A DNA stretch of 64,000 nt from contig NZ_JAENIQ020000002.1 in NCBI RefSeq assembly GCF_016595275.2, positions 434,001-498,000 of the forward strand, written 5' to 3'. Position 1 is the stretch's first letter. Each line of letters starts with the position of its first letter. The notes beneath the pieces are model-generated. The model saw only the letters and a list, made by a program, of their open reading frames with translations. It made no database searches and was not told where the DNA came from. The stretch comes from Corynebacterium pygosceleis. Lineage in GTDB: Bacteria; Actinomycetota; Actinomycetes; Mycobacteriales; Mycobacteriaceae. The position numbers and the translations under genes were made by a program. Shown here piece after piece: positions 21,908-30,387 of the stretch.

Positions 21908-22726
21908 ATGTCCCAGAAGCCGCAGAATCCGACCAACCCGCTGCCCGCGAGCGACCGGGAGGCGGGCCGGGCACCCGGGCACTGGCTGCTTGCCCGGGTC
22001 GGGAAGAAGGTCCTGCGCCCCGGTGGGCGGGAGACCACGGAGTGGGTGATCGACCATCTGCCCGTCGAGGGCCGGGATGTCGTCGAGTTCGCCCCCGGTC
22101 TCGGGGTGACGGCCGCCGAACTGATCTCCCGGAAACCGTCCAGCTACGTCGGTGTAGACGCGGACGCGGACGCCTGCGCGATCACCGGATCGAAACTCCC
22201 GCAGGATGACCCGGCGTTCCGGATGCAGCTCGGTTCCGCGAAGGAGACGAACCTCGAGGCCGGTTCTGCCGATGTCGTCATCGGTGAGGCGATGCTGACG
22301 ATGCAGACCGACAAGCACAAGCTGGAGATCATGCGGGAGGCGCACCGGGTCCTGCGCCCCGGTGGCCGGTACGGCATCCACGAGCTCGGTCTGCACCCGG
22401 ACAACCTGGACCCGGTGATCAAGAACCGCATCCAGAAGGATCTGGCCCGCGCCATCAAGGTCAACGCCCGGCCCCTGACGACGGCGGAGTGGACGGCGCT
22501 GGCGGAGGAGGCGGGGTTCCGTGTCGTGGACGTCTACCACGCGCCGATGGCCCTGCTCGAACCGAAGCGTATGGTCGCGGATGAGGGGCTGCCGCGGACC
22601 CTGAAGATCATCGTCAACGTGCTCCGGCAGCCCGAGATCCGTAAGCGGGTGATGACGATGCGCCGCACGTTCACCACCTACGCCGACAACCTGAACGCCA
22701 TCGGTATGGTGCTCGAGAGGAAGTGA
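21908..22726 (+). CDS. Class I SAM-dependent methyltransferase
   Basis: The 272-residue protein has a Rossmann methyltransferase core: motif I VVEFAPGLGVTA (about residue 60), the acidic end of strand 2 in YVGVDADADA, the ADVVIGEAMLTMQ segment and the post-motif HRVLRPGGRYGIHEL. The substrate cannot be read from the sequence. The ATG at 21908-21910 follows AGGAGGCC; an earlier in-frame start is less well placed. The cupin gene begins 7 bases after its stop, so the two are one transcription unit and perhaps one pathway. Confidence 0.9.
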   Translation: MSQKPQNPTNPLPASDREAGRAPGHWLLARVGKKVLRPGGRETTEWVIDHLPVEGRDVVEFAPGLGVTAAELISRKPSSYVGVDADADACAITGSKLPQDDPAFRMQLGSAKETNLEAGSADVVIGEAMLTMQTDKHKLEIMREAHRVLRPGGRYGIHELGLHPDNLDPVIKNRIQKDLARAIKVNARPLTTAEWTALAEEAGFRVVDVYHAPMALLEPKRMVADEGLPRTLKIIVNVLRQPEIRKRVMTMRRTFTTYADNLNAIGMVLERK

Positions 22727-22733
22727 CAGGAAG

Positions 22734-23135
22734 ATGGAGATCCCGGTCAACCAGCCGGACACCTTCGGTGAGCCCGAACGGGAGTCAACCGGAACGATGA
22801 CGGTGCTGGACCTCCTCGAAGAGGCCGCGGACGCGAATCCGGACCGCAGGGTCCCGGCCGTGAAGCGAATCCTGGAGGGCAACGGGGCGAACATCATCAC
22901 CTTCAGTTTCGCCCCCGGTCAGCGTCTCAACGATCACAAGGCCGCCCACCCCATCACCGTCCAGTGCGTCACGGGGACACTCGACTTCACCTGTGGGGAG
23001 GAGACGGTGCGGATGACACCCGGGACCGTCCTGCACCTGGATGACCACGTCGTGCACCGCGTCGACTGCCCCGCCGACGCCACCGGGGAACGCAACATCC
23101 TGCTGCTCCACATGCTCACCGGCGAACGGCACTGA
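22734..23135 (+). CDS. Cupin-domain protein
   Basis: This 133-residue protein is a single-domain cupin. The fold is visible from about residue 50: ITFSFAPGQRLNDHKAAHPI (cupin motif 1 region), VTGTLDFTCGEE, then MTPGTVLHLDDHVVHRVDC (motif 2), with His residues at the expected metal positions. Activity is unknown. It follows the methyltransferase by 7 bases. The first ATG gives a long polar N-terminus; an ATG at 22797 would remove 21 residues and is a reasonable alternative start. It is convergent with the ABC-F gene. Confidence 0.85.
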   Translation: MEIPVNQPDTFGEPERESTGTMTVLDLLEEAADANPDRRVPAVKRILEGNGANIITFSFAPGQRLNDHKAAHPITVQCVTGTLDFTCGEETVRMTPGTVLHLDDHVVHRVDCPADATGERNILLLHMLTGERH

Positions 23136-23156
23136 CCCACCGAACACCCCACCCGG

Positions 23157-23178
23157 GCCCCGGTGTCCGCGCCGGGGC
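23157..23178. terminator. Hairpin between convergent cupin and ABC-F genes
   Basis: GCCCCGG (23157-23163) pairs with CCGGGGC (23172-23178) across an 8-base loop, immediately past the ABC-F stop and 22 bases past the cupin stop. It could serve both strands. Confidence 0.5.
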
Positions 23179-24798
23179 TCAGCGCCGTTCCCGGACCTGT
23201 CCGTCGGCCACCTCGAGTACCCGGGTCGCCCGGAACGTGTCCCTCATCCTGCGGTCGTGGGTCACGAGCAGGACGGTACCGGGGAAACTCTCGACAGCCT
23301 GCTCCAGCTGTTCGATGGCCGGGAGATCCAGGTGGTTGCTCGGCTCGTCGAGCACGAGGAGGTTGGTCCCGCGCACCTGCAGCAGTGCGAGGGCGGCACG
23401 GGTCCGCTCCCCCGGCGAGAGGGAGTCGCAGGCGCGGTGGACGTGGTCACCGGTGAGACCGAACTTGGCGAGCAGGGTCCGCAACTCGGCGGTACCGAGA
23501 TCGGGTTCCTGCGCGCCGAACACGTCGACGAGTGGTTCGGCACCGCGGAACACCTCGCGCGCCTGGTCGATGCGCCCGAGGCGGACACCGGATCCGAGTG
23601 CGGACGAATCGGTGAGCAGCCCGAGCAGCGTGGACTTGCCCGAACCGTTGGCGCCGGTGATGAGGACCCTGTCCCCGTAGTTGACCTGGAGATCGACGGG
23701 GCCGAGCCGGAAATCACCCAGGTCCACCAGGACACCGTTCAGCGTCGACACGACGTTCCCGGAGCGGGGTGCCGACGCGATGTCCATCTGCAGCACCCAT
23801 TCCTTCCGCGGCTCCTCCACCTCCTCGAGCCGCTCGAGGGCGCGTTCGGACTGGGCGATCTTCCCCGCCTGCTTCTCGCTGCGCTGCCCGGCCCGGTGCC
23901 TGATGTGCTTGTCGTTGTCGGTGGATTTCCGGATGGCGTTCTTCGTCCCCTTGTCCAACCAGGTCTTCTGCGTCTGGACCCGGTCCTTCAGTGCCCCGAC
24001 CTTGTCGGCGTACTCCTCGTACTCCTCGCGGGCACGCTCGCGCGCCCGTTCACGTTCGATGAGGAAGGCCTCCCAACCGCCGTTGTAGACGGTGATCTGG
24101 CGCTGCGCGGAGTCCAGCTCCACCACACCGGTCACGGTGCGGGCGAGGAACTCGCGGTCGTGGCTGACGATCATCATGGGGCGGTGATCGGAGGCGACGA
24201 AGTCCTCCAGGATCTCCAGACCGGCGAGGTCCAGGTCGTTGGTCGGCTCGTCGAGCAGCAGGATGTCGTGTCCGGCGAGCAGGATCACGGCCAGGTTGGC
24301 GCGTGCCGCCTGACCTCCGGAGAGCGCCGTCATGGGGAGATCCGGGGCGACGTCGAGCCCGAGGCGCGCGGCGACGCGCTCGTACCGTTCGTCGAAGTCG
24401 GCTCCCCCGAGATCGAGCCACTCCTGGAGCGCGGCACTGTAGGCGTCACCGGTGGCGTCGTCACCGGTGGCCAGCGCCTCGGCGAGGATATCCATCCGTT
24501 CCAGGGCGCCGGTCACTCCGGTGCGCCGGGCGATGAAGGCGCGGACACTCTCATCCCCGCGCTCCACCTCCTGTTCGAGCAGGCCGACGGTCGCGTCAGG
24601 CGGTGAGAGCAGGCGTTCACCGGTGATCTCCGCTCCGGTGTCCCCACCGGAACAGACGGCGAGGAGCGTCGATTTCCCGGCGCCGTTCGGCCCCGTCAGC
24701 CCCCACCGCTGTCCGTCCGCGACCACCAGGTCGAGATGTTCGAACAGGGTGCGCGCGCCGTGGGCCGTGCCGAGGTCCCGGAGGGTGAGGGTGGTCAT
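23179..24798 (-). CDS. ABC-F family ATPase
   Basis: ABC-F proteins are soluble twin-ATPases that act on the ribosome rather than in transport, some giving antibiotic resistance. The 539-residue protein has two nucleotide-binding domains. The first has Walker A GPNGAGKST, signature LSGGQAARA and Walker B ILLLDEPTND; the second has GANGSGKST, LSPGERTRA and LLVLDEPSNH, with switch His in VSHDRE and VTHDRR. A charged linker (about residues 240-315, rich in Arg, Glu and Lys) joins them. There is no transmembrane segment. The ATG at 24796-24798 gives the normal N-terminus MTTLTLRDLG. The subfamily (housekeeping or resistance) cannot be decided here. Confidence 0.94.
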   Translation of the reverse strand: MTTLTLRDLGTAHGARTLFEHLDLVVADGQRWGLTGPNGAGKSTLLAVCSGGDTGAEITGERLLSPPDATVGLLEQEVERGDESVRAFIARRTGVTGALERMDILAEALATGDDATGDAYSAALQEWLDLGGADFDERYERVAARLGLDVAPDLPMTALSGGQAARANLAVILLAGHDILLLDEPTNDLDLAGLEILEDFVASDHRPMMIVSHDREFLARTVTGVVELDSAQRQITVYNGGWEAFLIERERARERAREEYEEYADKVGALKDRVQTQKTWLDKGTKNAIRKSTDNDKHIRHRAGQRSEKQAGKIAQSERALERLEEVEEPRKEWVLQMDIASAPRSGNVVSTLNGVLVDLGDFRLGPVDLQVNYGDRVLITGANGSGKSTLLGLLTDSSALGSGVRLGRIDQAREVFRGAEPLVDVFGAQEPDLGTAELRTLLAKFGLTGDHVHRACDSLSPGERTRAALALLQVRGTNLLVLDEPSNHLDLPAIEQLEQAVESFPGTVLLVTHDRRMRDTFRATRVLEVADGQVRERR

Positions 24799-25021
24799 GG
24801 GGCAATCGTACAGTTCCCCCGACGTTCCCCCGGCACCCCTGCCGTGCGCCCCGGACCGGAGAAACGGCCCGTACCACCGGTCATTGACACCCCCTTTCAC
24901 CACCCCCGTGCATGGCAGTCGGAACCTCATCGAGATCCGCCGTCCACCACCTTTTTTATTCACCCGAACCCCCCGAAACGCGCACAACAGTGACCCAGAC
25001 GACACAGGCGGGTGACTGATG

Positions 25022-25044
25022 TCACGATATTTCCAAATATGTGA
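25022..25044 (+). promoter_or_regulatory. Inverted repeat upstream of the peptide-binding protein gene
   Basis: TCACGATATTT (25022-25032) faces AAATATGTGA (25035-25044), a near-perfect dyad with one unpaired base, 100 bases before the GTG start. It is AT-rich in a GC-rich setting and is probably an operator. The remaining bases of the 345-base gap 24799-25143 show no gene. Confidence 0.45.
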
Positions 25045-25143
25045 TGAAAAAAGGGTTAAGCTACGGGAAATTTCGGCACGAGACATCAGCCGGTGTCGAT
25101 GCGCCGCTCCCCCCAACTCCCACAGAGAAGGATCCCGCACACC

Positions 25144-26847
25144 GTGAAACCCAACAAGTTCGTCCTCCAGCTCACGGCCGCCCTCGCCGCCGGTGCACTC
25201 ATGCTCTCCGGTTGTTCCGGAGACAGCGGATCCTCGGGCTCCGGCTCCACCGGGTCCGGCTCATCGTCGAGCACGGACAGCGTCGAGGTCGCCGCCTCCG
25301 ACTTCGCGCCGACCGAACGCGACGACATCCGGGACGGCGGCGAACTGGTCACCGCCATCTACGAGATCCCCGAGCAGCAGAACCGTTTCCACGCCGACGC
25401 CTCCGCCCCCGTCGTGACCATCTGGAACTGGTACAACCCGCAGATCGCCCTGTTCGACGGCGAAGGCAACTACACCGCGAACCCGAACTACATCTCCGAG
25501 GTCACGGACGAGGTCGTCGACGGCAACACCGTCGTCACGTTCACCGTCGTCGATGACGCGAAGTGGAACGACGGCTCCGACATCGACTGGACCGCCTTCG
25601 AAACGACCTGGAGGATCAACAACGGCGAGTCGGACGACTACACCCCGAGTGCGACCGACGGCTACGAACGCATCACCTCCGTGGAAGAGGGCGACAGCCC
25701 GAAGCAGGCCGTCATCACCTTCGACGGCGTGTACCCGTGGTGGGAGGGTCTGTTCAACCAGATCGCCCACCCCGCACTCGCCGATCCGGCGAACTACAAC
25801 TCCTATCTGAAGGAGGTCCACCCGGAGTGGGGTGCGGGCCCCTACACCGTCGAGAACATCGACTTCAACAGGGGTGAAGCGGTCTTCGTCCGCAACGACA
25901 AGTGGTGGGGACCGGAAGGAAAGCTCGACCGCCGGATCTTCCGGCAGATGGAGAGCCAGGCCGCTATCAACGCCTTCAAGAACGGCGAGATAGACGTGGT
26001 CGGCGCCAGCAGCCGTGAGAGCTACGCGACCGTCGAGAACATGGACGGCATCGACCTGCGCATGGCCACCCGCCCCTCCAGCGGACTCATCACCCTCAAC
26101 TCGGAGGCCGGCGCACTCGGGGACATCAAGGTCCGTGAAGCCGTCGCACGCGGCCTCGACCGTGAGCTGCTGGGCCAGATCCGCTTCAACGGGACCCCCT
26201 ACTCCGAGACCCCTCCCGGTTCACTCATCATCTACCCGTTCCAGGAGGACTACCAGGACAACTTCTCCGCTGCGGCCAGCTTCGACCCGGAGGCCGCCAA
26301 GGCACTCCTGGAAGAGGCCGGGTGGACCGAAGGTTCCTCCGGTATCCGGGAGAAGGACGGCGAGCCCCTGCACCTGACCTACACCCTCATCGGTGACAAC
26401 GAAACCTCGAAGGCGCAGGCCACGGCGACGCAGAAGATGATGAAGGACATCGGCATCGACCTGGAGATCAAGCAGCGCCCCTCCTCCGAGTTCTCCGACG
26501 TCTACACCAACCGGGACTTCGAGATCTTCCCGATGGGCTTCAGCTCCTCCGACCCGTACGGCGTCGCCTACTTCGGGCAGACCTACAACTCCGACTCACA
26601 GCTGAACCTGTCCGGGACCGGCACCCCGGAACTCGATGAGCAGATCAGGGAACTCCAGGCGCTGCCGACCGCCAAGGAACAGATCAAACGGGCGAATGAG
26701 CTCGAGACGGACGCGTTCAAGCGCTACGGCCTGATCCCGACCGGCAACGGTGCGGACATCTACGCGGTCAAGGACGGCCTGGTCAACACCGGTGCCCTGG
26801 GATTCGCGGTTCTGCCCGTCGAGAACATCGGGTGGAAGAAGGACTGA
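25144..26847 (+). CDS. Family 5 peptide-binding lipoprotein of an ABC transporter
   Basis: This 567-residue protein is an extracytoplasmic solute-binding protein of the oligopeptide/nickel family (SBP_bac_5). It has a lipoprotein signal peptide with lipobox LSGC, a Ser/Gly-rich linker, and the mature domain with YTVENIDFNRGEAVFVRNDKW-like (cluster 5) features, VREAVARGLDRELLG, and the PEAAKALLEEAGW stretch. The GTG at 25144-25146 follows AAGGA. No permease or ATPase gene of the same system is present nearby; the next gene encodes a proton-coupled peptide transporter. It may serve a permease encoded elsewhere. Confidence 0.92.
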   Translation: MKPNKFVLQLTAALAAGALMLSGCSGDSGSSGSGSTGSGSSSSTDSVEVAASDFAPTERDDIRDGGELVTAIYEIPEQQNRFHADASAPVVTIWNWYNPQIALFDGEGNYTANPNYISEVTDEVVDGNTVVTFTVVDDAKWNDGSDIDWTAFETTWRINNGESDDYTPSATDGYERITSVEEGDSPKQAVITFDGVYPWWEGLFNQIAHPALADPANYNSYLKEVHPEWGAGPYTVENIDFNRGEAVFVRNDKWWGPEGKLDRRIFRQMESQAAINAFKNGEIDVVGASSRESYATVENMDGIDLRMATRPSSGLITLNSEAGALGDIKVREAVARGLDRELLGQIRFNGTPYSETPPGSLIIYPFQEDYQDNFSAAASFDPEAAKALLEEAGWTEGSSGIREKDGEPLHLTYTLIGDNETSKAQATATQKMMKDIGIDLEIKQRPSSEFSDVYTNRDFEIFPMGFSSSDPYGVAYFGQTYNSDSQLNLSGTGTPELDEQIRELQALPTAKEQIKRANELETDAFKRYGLIPTGNGADIYAVKDGLVNTGALGFAVLPVENIGWKKD

Positions 26848-26907
26848 CAGATCCCGACCGGATGATTCGCGGCCCCGACACGGGTGGGCCGCCCGATCAG
26901 ACGTCCC

Positions 26908-26965
26908 CGCGGAACCTCCCCTCGACCGACAGACGGCACACGTCTTCCCGAGGGGAGGTTCCGCG
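26908..26965 (+). terminator. Very strong hairpin after the peptide-binding protein gene
   Basis: Two perfectly complementary 17-base arms (26908-26924 and 26949-26965) enclose 24 bases that contain an inner 5-bp stem (26931-26935 with 26941-26945). There is no T tract. It lies 60 bases past the stop. The remaining bases of 26848-27183 hold no gene, only the upstream region of the POT gene. Confidence 0.7.
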
Positions 26966-27183
26966 TTCTCCCGTCCCCGATCCTCCCCGAGATGAACCGG
27001 AGGGGAACACGGGGAAGCGGAATTGCGTCGATCACGGTCGAACGGACACAGCCCCACCCCGGAACGTCACCCTTCCGCCGACATTGCCGGCCATCCGTAC
27101 TTCCCGCCCCGGTTGGTGACGGTCCTCTCACCCCACCGGCACGCGACCCCCTGGTACTCCCCGTATGAAAACCAGCGAGCATA

Positions 27184-28671
27184 ATGGGCGGCATACGTAA
27201 AAAGACAGATCAATCCACCGACCCCGGTGAGAAGACCTTCTTCGGCCAGCCATGGGGACTGGCCAACCTCTTCGGGGTGGAGATGTGGGAGCGTTTCAGC
27301 TTCTACGGTATGCAGGCCATCCTCGTGTACTACATGTACTTCTCCGTCACCGACGGCGGACTCGGCATGGACAAGGCCCAGGCCACATCCATCATCGGCG
27401 CATACGGCGGGCTCGTGTACATGGCATCCCTCGTCGCGGCCCTCGTCGCCGACCGTTTCCTCGGTTCGGAGCGCACGCTCTTCTGGTCCGCCGTACTGGT
27501 CATGGCGGGCCACATCTCGCTCTCCGTGCTCCCCGGTGTCATCGGCCTCGCCGTCGGCCTCATCGCCATCGCACTCGGATCCGGAGGAATCAAGACGAAC
27601 GCGTCCGTGGTGCTCGGCCAGCTCTACTCGCGCAGCGATCCGCGACGTGACGCCGGCTTCTCGATCTTCTACCTCGGCATCAACATCGGTGCGCTCGCCG
27701 GCCCGATCCTCACCGGCTGGCTGCGGGTGTCCAACGGCTTCCACTGGGGCTTCGGCCTCGCCGCGGTGGGCATGGCCATCGGACTCACCCAGTACATCCT
27801 GATGCGGAAGACGACCATCGGCGCAGCCGGACACGAGGTGCCGAACCCGCTGCCCAGACGCCAGTACCCGCTGTGGTTCGGCGCTGTCATCGCCATCGTC
27901 GTGGTCTGCGTGCTGCTCATCGGAACCGGCACGGTCAAGGTCCAGTGGCTGTCCGACATCGTCACGGTCGTCGCGCTGATCTCGGCCGTCGTGCTCTGGT
28001 GCCAGATGTACTTCTCCCCGCTGACCACCGCCACCGAGAAGTCCCGTCTCATCGGTTTCATCCCGATCTTCATCTCCGGATCGCTGTTCTTCGGAGTCTT
28101 CCAGCAGCAGTTCACCGTCATCGCGATCTTCGCCGAGACCCGCCTCGACCGAAACGTCCTCGGTGTGGAACTCGCCCCGGAATTCGTGCAATCGATCAAC
28201 CCGACCTTCATCATCCTGTTCTCCGTCGTCTTCGCCACTCTCTGGACGAAGCTGGGTGACCGCCAGTGGTCGAGCCCGGTGAAGTTCGGTGTCGCCAACG
28301 TCATCATCGGCGTCTCACTGTTCTTCTTCCTGCCGTTCGTCGGGGGCGAGGAGAACTCGACGCCGGTCTACGCCATCGTCTGGATCCTGTTCCTGTTCAC
28401 CATCGCGGAACTGCTCCTGTCGCCCATCGGCAACTCACTCGCCACCAAGCTCGCACCCGAGGCGTACCCGTCCCGGATGTTCGCCGTCTGGATGATGGCC
28501 CTCGCGACCGGCACCGCACTCGCGGGCAGCCTCGCCGGTCACTACCACCCGGACGACCCCTCCTCCGAGCCCACCTTCTTCCTCGTCATCGGTGTCGGCT
28601 CGGTCATCCTCGGTGTCCTGCTGATCGCGGCGAAGAAGTGGATCACGGCGAAATTCGTCGACGTCCGCTAG
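27184..28671 (+). CDS. POT-family proton-dependent peptide transporter
   Basis: This 495-residue membrane protein imports di- and tripeptides with protons. The POT signature is visible at the N-terminus (GLANLFGVEMWERFSFYGMQAIL, containing the ExxER-like WERF), followed by GAYGGLVYMASLVAALVADRFLG and GINIGALAGP. Roughly 14 hydrophobic segments are seen. The late motif FTIAELLLSPIGNSL matches the family's transmembrane-10 signature. The start at ATG 27184 has a weak ribosome binding site. The preceding gene also handles peptides, although a strong hairpin separates the two. Confidence 0.95.
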   Translation: MGGIRKKTDQSTDPGEKTFFGQPWGLANLFGVEMWERFSFYGMQAILVYYMYFSVTDGGLGMDKAQATSIIGAYGGLVYMASLVAALVADRFLGSERTLFWSAVLVMAGHISLSVLPGVIGLAVGLIAIALGSGGIKTNASVVLGQLYSRSDPRRDAGFSIFYLGINIGALAGPILTGWLRVSNGFHWGFGLAAVGMAIGLTQYILMRKTTIGAAGHEVPNPLPRRQYPLWFGAVIAIVVVCVLLIGTGTVKVQWLSDIVTVVALISAVVLWCQMYFSPLTTATEKSRLIGFIPIFISGSLFFGVFQQQFTVIAIFAETRLDRNVLGVELAPEFVQSINPTFIILFSVVFATLWTKLGDRQWSSPVKFGVANVIIGVSLFFFLPFVGGEENSTPVYAIVWILFLFTIAELLLSPIGNSLATKLAPEAYPSRMFAVWMMALATGTALAGSLAGHYHPDDPSSEPTFFLVIGVGSVILGVLLIAAKKWITAKFVDVR

Positions 28672-28708
28672 AAGCCAGCACCCGGGCAACGCTCCCGGCC
28701 CCACTACT

Positions 28709-28745
28709 GTGCCCCGGTATCTTCTCACCTGAGATACCGGGGCAC
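28709..28745 (+). terminator. Terminator of the POT gene
   Basis: Perfect 14-base arms (28709-28722 and 28732-28745) with a 9-base loop lie 38 bases past the POT stop. No T tract follows. Confidence 0.75.
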
Positions 28746-28880
28746 ATCCGTGTCACCCGCCATTTGCCGTGGGCACGGGACACCCACGGAATCGGCCCCC
28801 GGGTACGGCACCTCTTCCACACAGAAGTCCTCCAGTGCAAAATACTGGACAGTGAACGAAAACACGCTGAGAGGATGACA

Positions 28881-29003
28881 ATGGGAAACAAGGCATGGGG
28901 GCACGGAAATCGTAAGGGTCTCAAGAAGGGACGTATCGAGGGTGCCGTGAGCGGGCTGGTGGTCGGAATACTCGTGACCCTGCTTCTCCTGGTCCTTCTC
29001 TAG
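28881..29003 (+). CDS. Small single-span membrane protein
   Basis: A 40-residue protein begins MGNKAWGHGNRKGLKKGRIEG, strongly basic, and ends in one transmembrane helix (AVSGLVVGILVTLLLLVLL). GAGAGG lies at 28869-28874, six bases before the ATG; an ATG six bases earlier is also in frame. Its position after the POT terminator suggests its own promoter. The positive-inside pattern and near-C-terminal helix resemble small regulatory membrane proteins. I do not recognise a family, and the evidence for expression is only the ribosome binding site and composition. Confidence 0.5.
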   Translation: MGNKAWGHGNRKGLKKGRIEGAVSGLVVGILVTLLLLVLL

Positions 29004-29228
29004 GCCCGGAAAAGCGCCAGAGTCAGCTCAGGCGACCGGTCGCAACGACTACACCAGGATTTTTCTGCACGCGTGGACGGTCCCGTCAGGTACACCGTCA
29101 CCCCCTGCCGGGCAAAACCTGACAGTCCCCTACGCAGTGGGGAACGGTCGCTGCCCTGTGGACACTCCCGCCCCGTCGTCACATGCGCCACCGGCCGGGT
29201 GCGTCCCGCATGCCACCGGGAACGGGAA

Positions 29229-29265
29229 AAGCCCGCCGCCACCGGTATTCGGTGGCAACGGGCTT
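29229..29265 (-). terminator. Rho-independent terminator of rpsP
   Basis: An interrupted stem (29229-29235 with 29259-29265 and 29238-29244 with 29250-29256) is followed on the minus strand by TTTTCCC. It lies about 40 bases past the rpsP stop. The rest of 29004-29305 shows no gene. Confidence 0.85.
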
Positions 29266-29305
29266 CCGGCGCTCCGCCGGACAGGCGGAACAGGGGACGG
29301 CAGAT

Positions 29306-29791
29306 TTACTCTGCGGCAGCGTCCTCGGACTTCTCTTCCGCCTCGTCCTCGGCCTTGACCTCGTCAGCGGCGGCCTTCTTGGCTGCCTCCTCCTTCTCGG
29401 CGCGGGACTTGCGCTTCTTCTCCGTGATGGCCTCGGCGGAGGGGCCCTCGTTCGCCTCGGCGAGCGCGGCGTTGAACAGGTCCAGCTTGCTCGGCTTCGG
29501 CTCAGCGACCCGCAGGGTGCCCTCGGCGCCCGGAAGACCCTTGAACTTCTGCCAGTCGCCGGTCACCTTGAGGAGGGCGAGAACCGGGTCGGTCGGCTGT
29601 GCACCGACGGACAGCCAGTGCTGTGCACGCTCGGAGTCGATCTTGATGACGGAGGGGTCAGCCTTCGGCTCGTAGATGCCGATGTTCTCGATGACCTTGC
29701 CGGAACGGCGGGTGCGGGCATCGGCGACGACGATGCGGTAGTGCGGGGTGCGGATCTTACCGAGACGCTGAAGCTTGATCTTGACGGCCAT
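29306..29791 (-). CDS. rpsP: 30S ribosomal protein S16
   Basis: S16 is an early assembly protein of the 30S subunit. The protein begins [33 protein letters not shown] sequence and includes the [10 protein letters not shown] and [16 protein letters not shown] motifs. At 161 residues it carries a Lys/Glu/Ala-rich C-terminal tail of about 60 residues beyond the ~80-residue core, as in other actinobacteria. The ATG at 29789-29791 follows AAGAAGGAGCC. It lies downstream of ffh on the same strand with the small HTH gene transcribed in between on the other strand. Confidence 0.97.
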   Translation of the reverse strand: MAVKIKLQRLGKIRTPHYRIVVADARTRRSGKVIENIGIYEPKADPSVIKIDSERAQHWLSVGAQPTDPVLALLKVTGDWQKFKGLPGAEGTLRVAEPKPSKLDLFNAALAEANEGPSAEAITEKKRKSRAEKEEAAKKAAADEVKAEDEAEEKSEDAAAE

Positions 29792-30068
29792 GTGAGGCTC
29801 CTTCTTGTAGTACGGTCACCGGGCAGTACGGACGCCCGCCGGATCGGCGGGCCGGTTCAGCCCTTGGATTTAACCTGCGCGTGACCACCGGCCGACCGGG
29901 GTCGGTGACGGTGTGACGCAGGAAAGTCATGTGTTCATCGCCCGGACCCGCCCCGCCACCGGTGACGACCAGCGACGACCGGATGTTCTGACAGATGTTC
30001 CGGGGACGGTCCCGACACCGGGGTACGGTGCTGCGACAACCCGTGAAACTATACCAGTTGTCCGGACA

Positions 30069-30085
30069 GGTATCCAACGGATACC
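30069..30085 (+). promoter_or_regulatory. Inverted repeat upstream of the small HTH gene
   Basis: GGTATCC and GGATACC form a perfect 7-bp dyad around AAC. A second palindrome, GTCCGGAC, lies just upstream (30060-30067), with TATACC before it. It could be an operator or promoter element for the small HTH gene 58 bases away, or for divergent rpsP. The 352 bases 29792-30143 hold no other feature I can support. Confidence 0.35.
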
Positions 30086-30143
30086 GGAGGATGTCGAGCG
30101 AGTCTCCCCCGATGGTGCCCGGGGCTCTGGCAGAGTTGGCCGC

Positions 30144-30365
30144 ATGAACACCAGTGAACGTGTGGCCCGGGATCTGCTCCGGGTTCAGCGGGCCAGCATC
30201 GAGGAGGTCGAGGCCGTCGAGCGACTCCGGCAGGCGGTCAGCGGGGCGATCAGAGCCGGGGCGTCCTGGGCGCAGGTCGCGACGCACCTCGGGGTGACGG
30301 AGCGGGCGGCGCGACGGCGTTTCGGCTCGCCGCCCGCTCCGGAGGACCAGACCGCACTGTTCTGA
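30144..30365 (+). CDS. Small helix-turn-helix protein
   Basis: A 73-residue protein with an N-terminal charged helix (RVARDLLRVQRASIEEVEAVERLRQAV) and a C-terminal helix-turn-helix stretch, GASWAQVATHLGVTERAARRRFG, resembling DNA-binding domains that act in pairs. The ATG at 30144 gives a compact domain; the longer in-frame reading adds a tail rich in Pro and Arg without similarity. Its targets are unknown; the dyad upstream suggests autoregulation. It is convergent with ffh, 22 bases apart. Confidence 0.75.
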   Translation: MNTSERVARDLLRVQRASIEEVEAVERLRQAVSGAIRAGASWAQVATHLGVTERAARRRFGSPPAPEDQTALF

Positions 30366-30387
30366 CCCGCTCCCCGCACACGGGACG

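Noticed and set aside
23041..24606. A 521-codon plus-strand frame over the ABC-F gene
   Set aside because: It is antisense to a gene with full ABC-F motifs.
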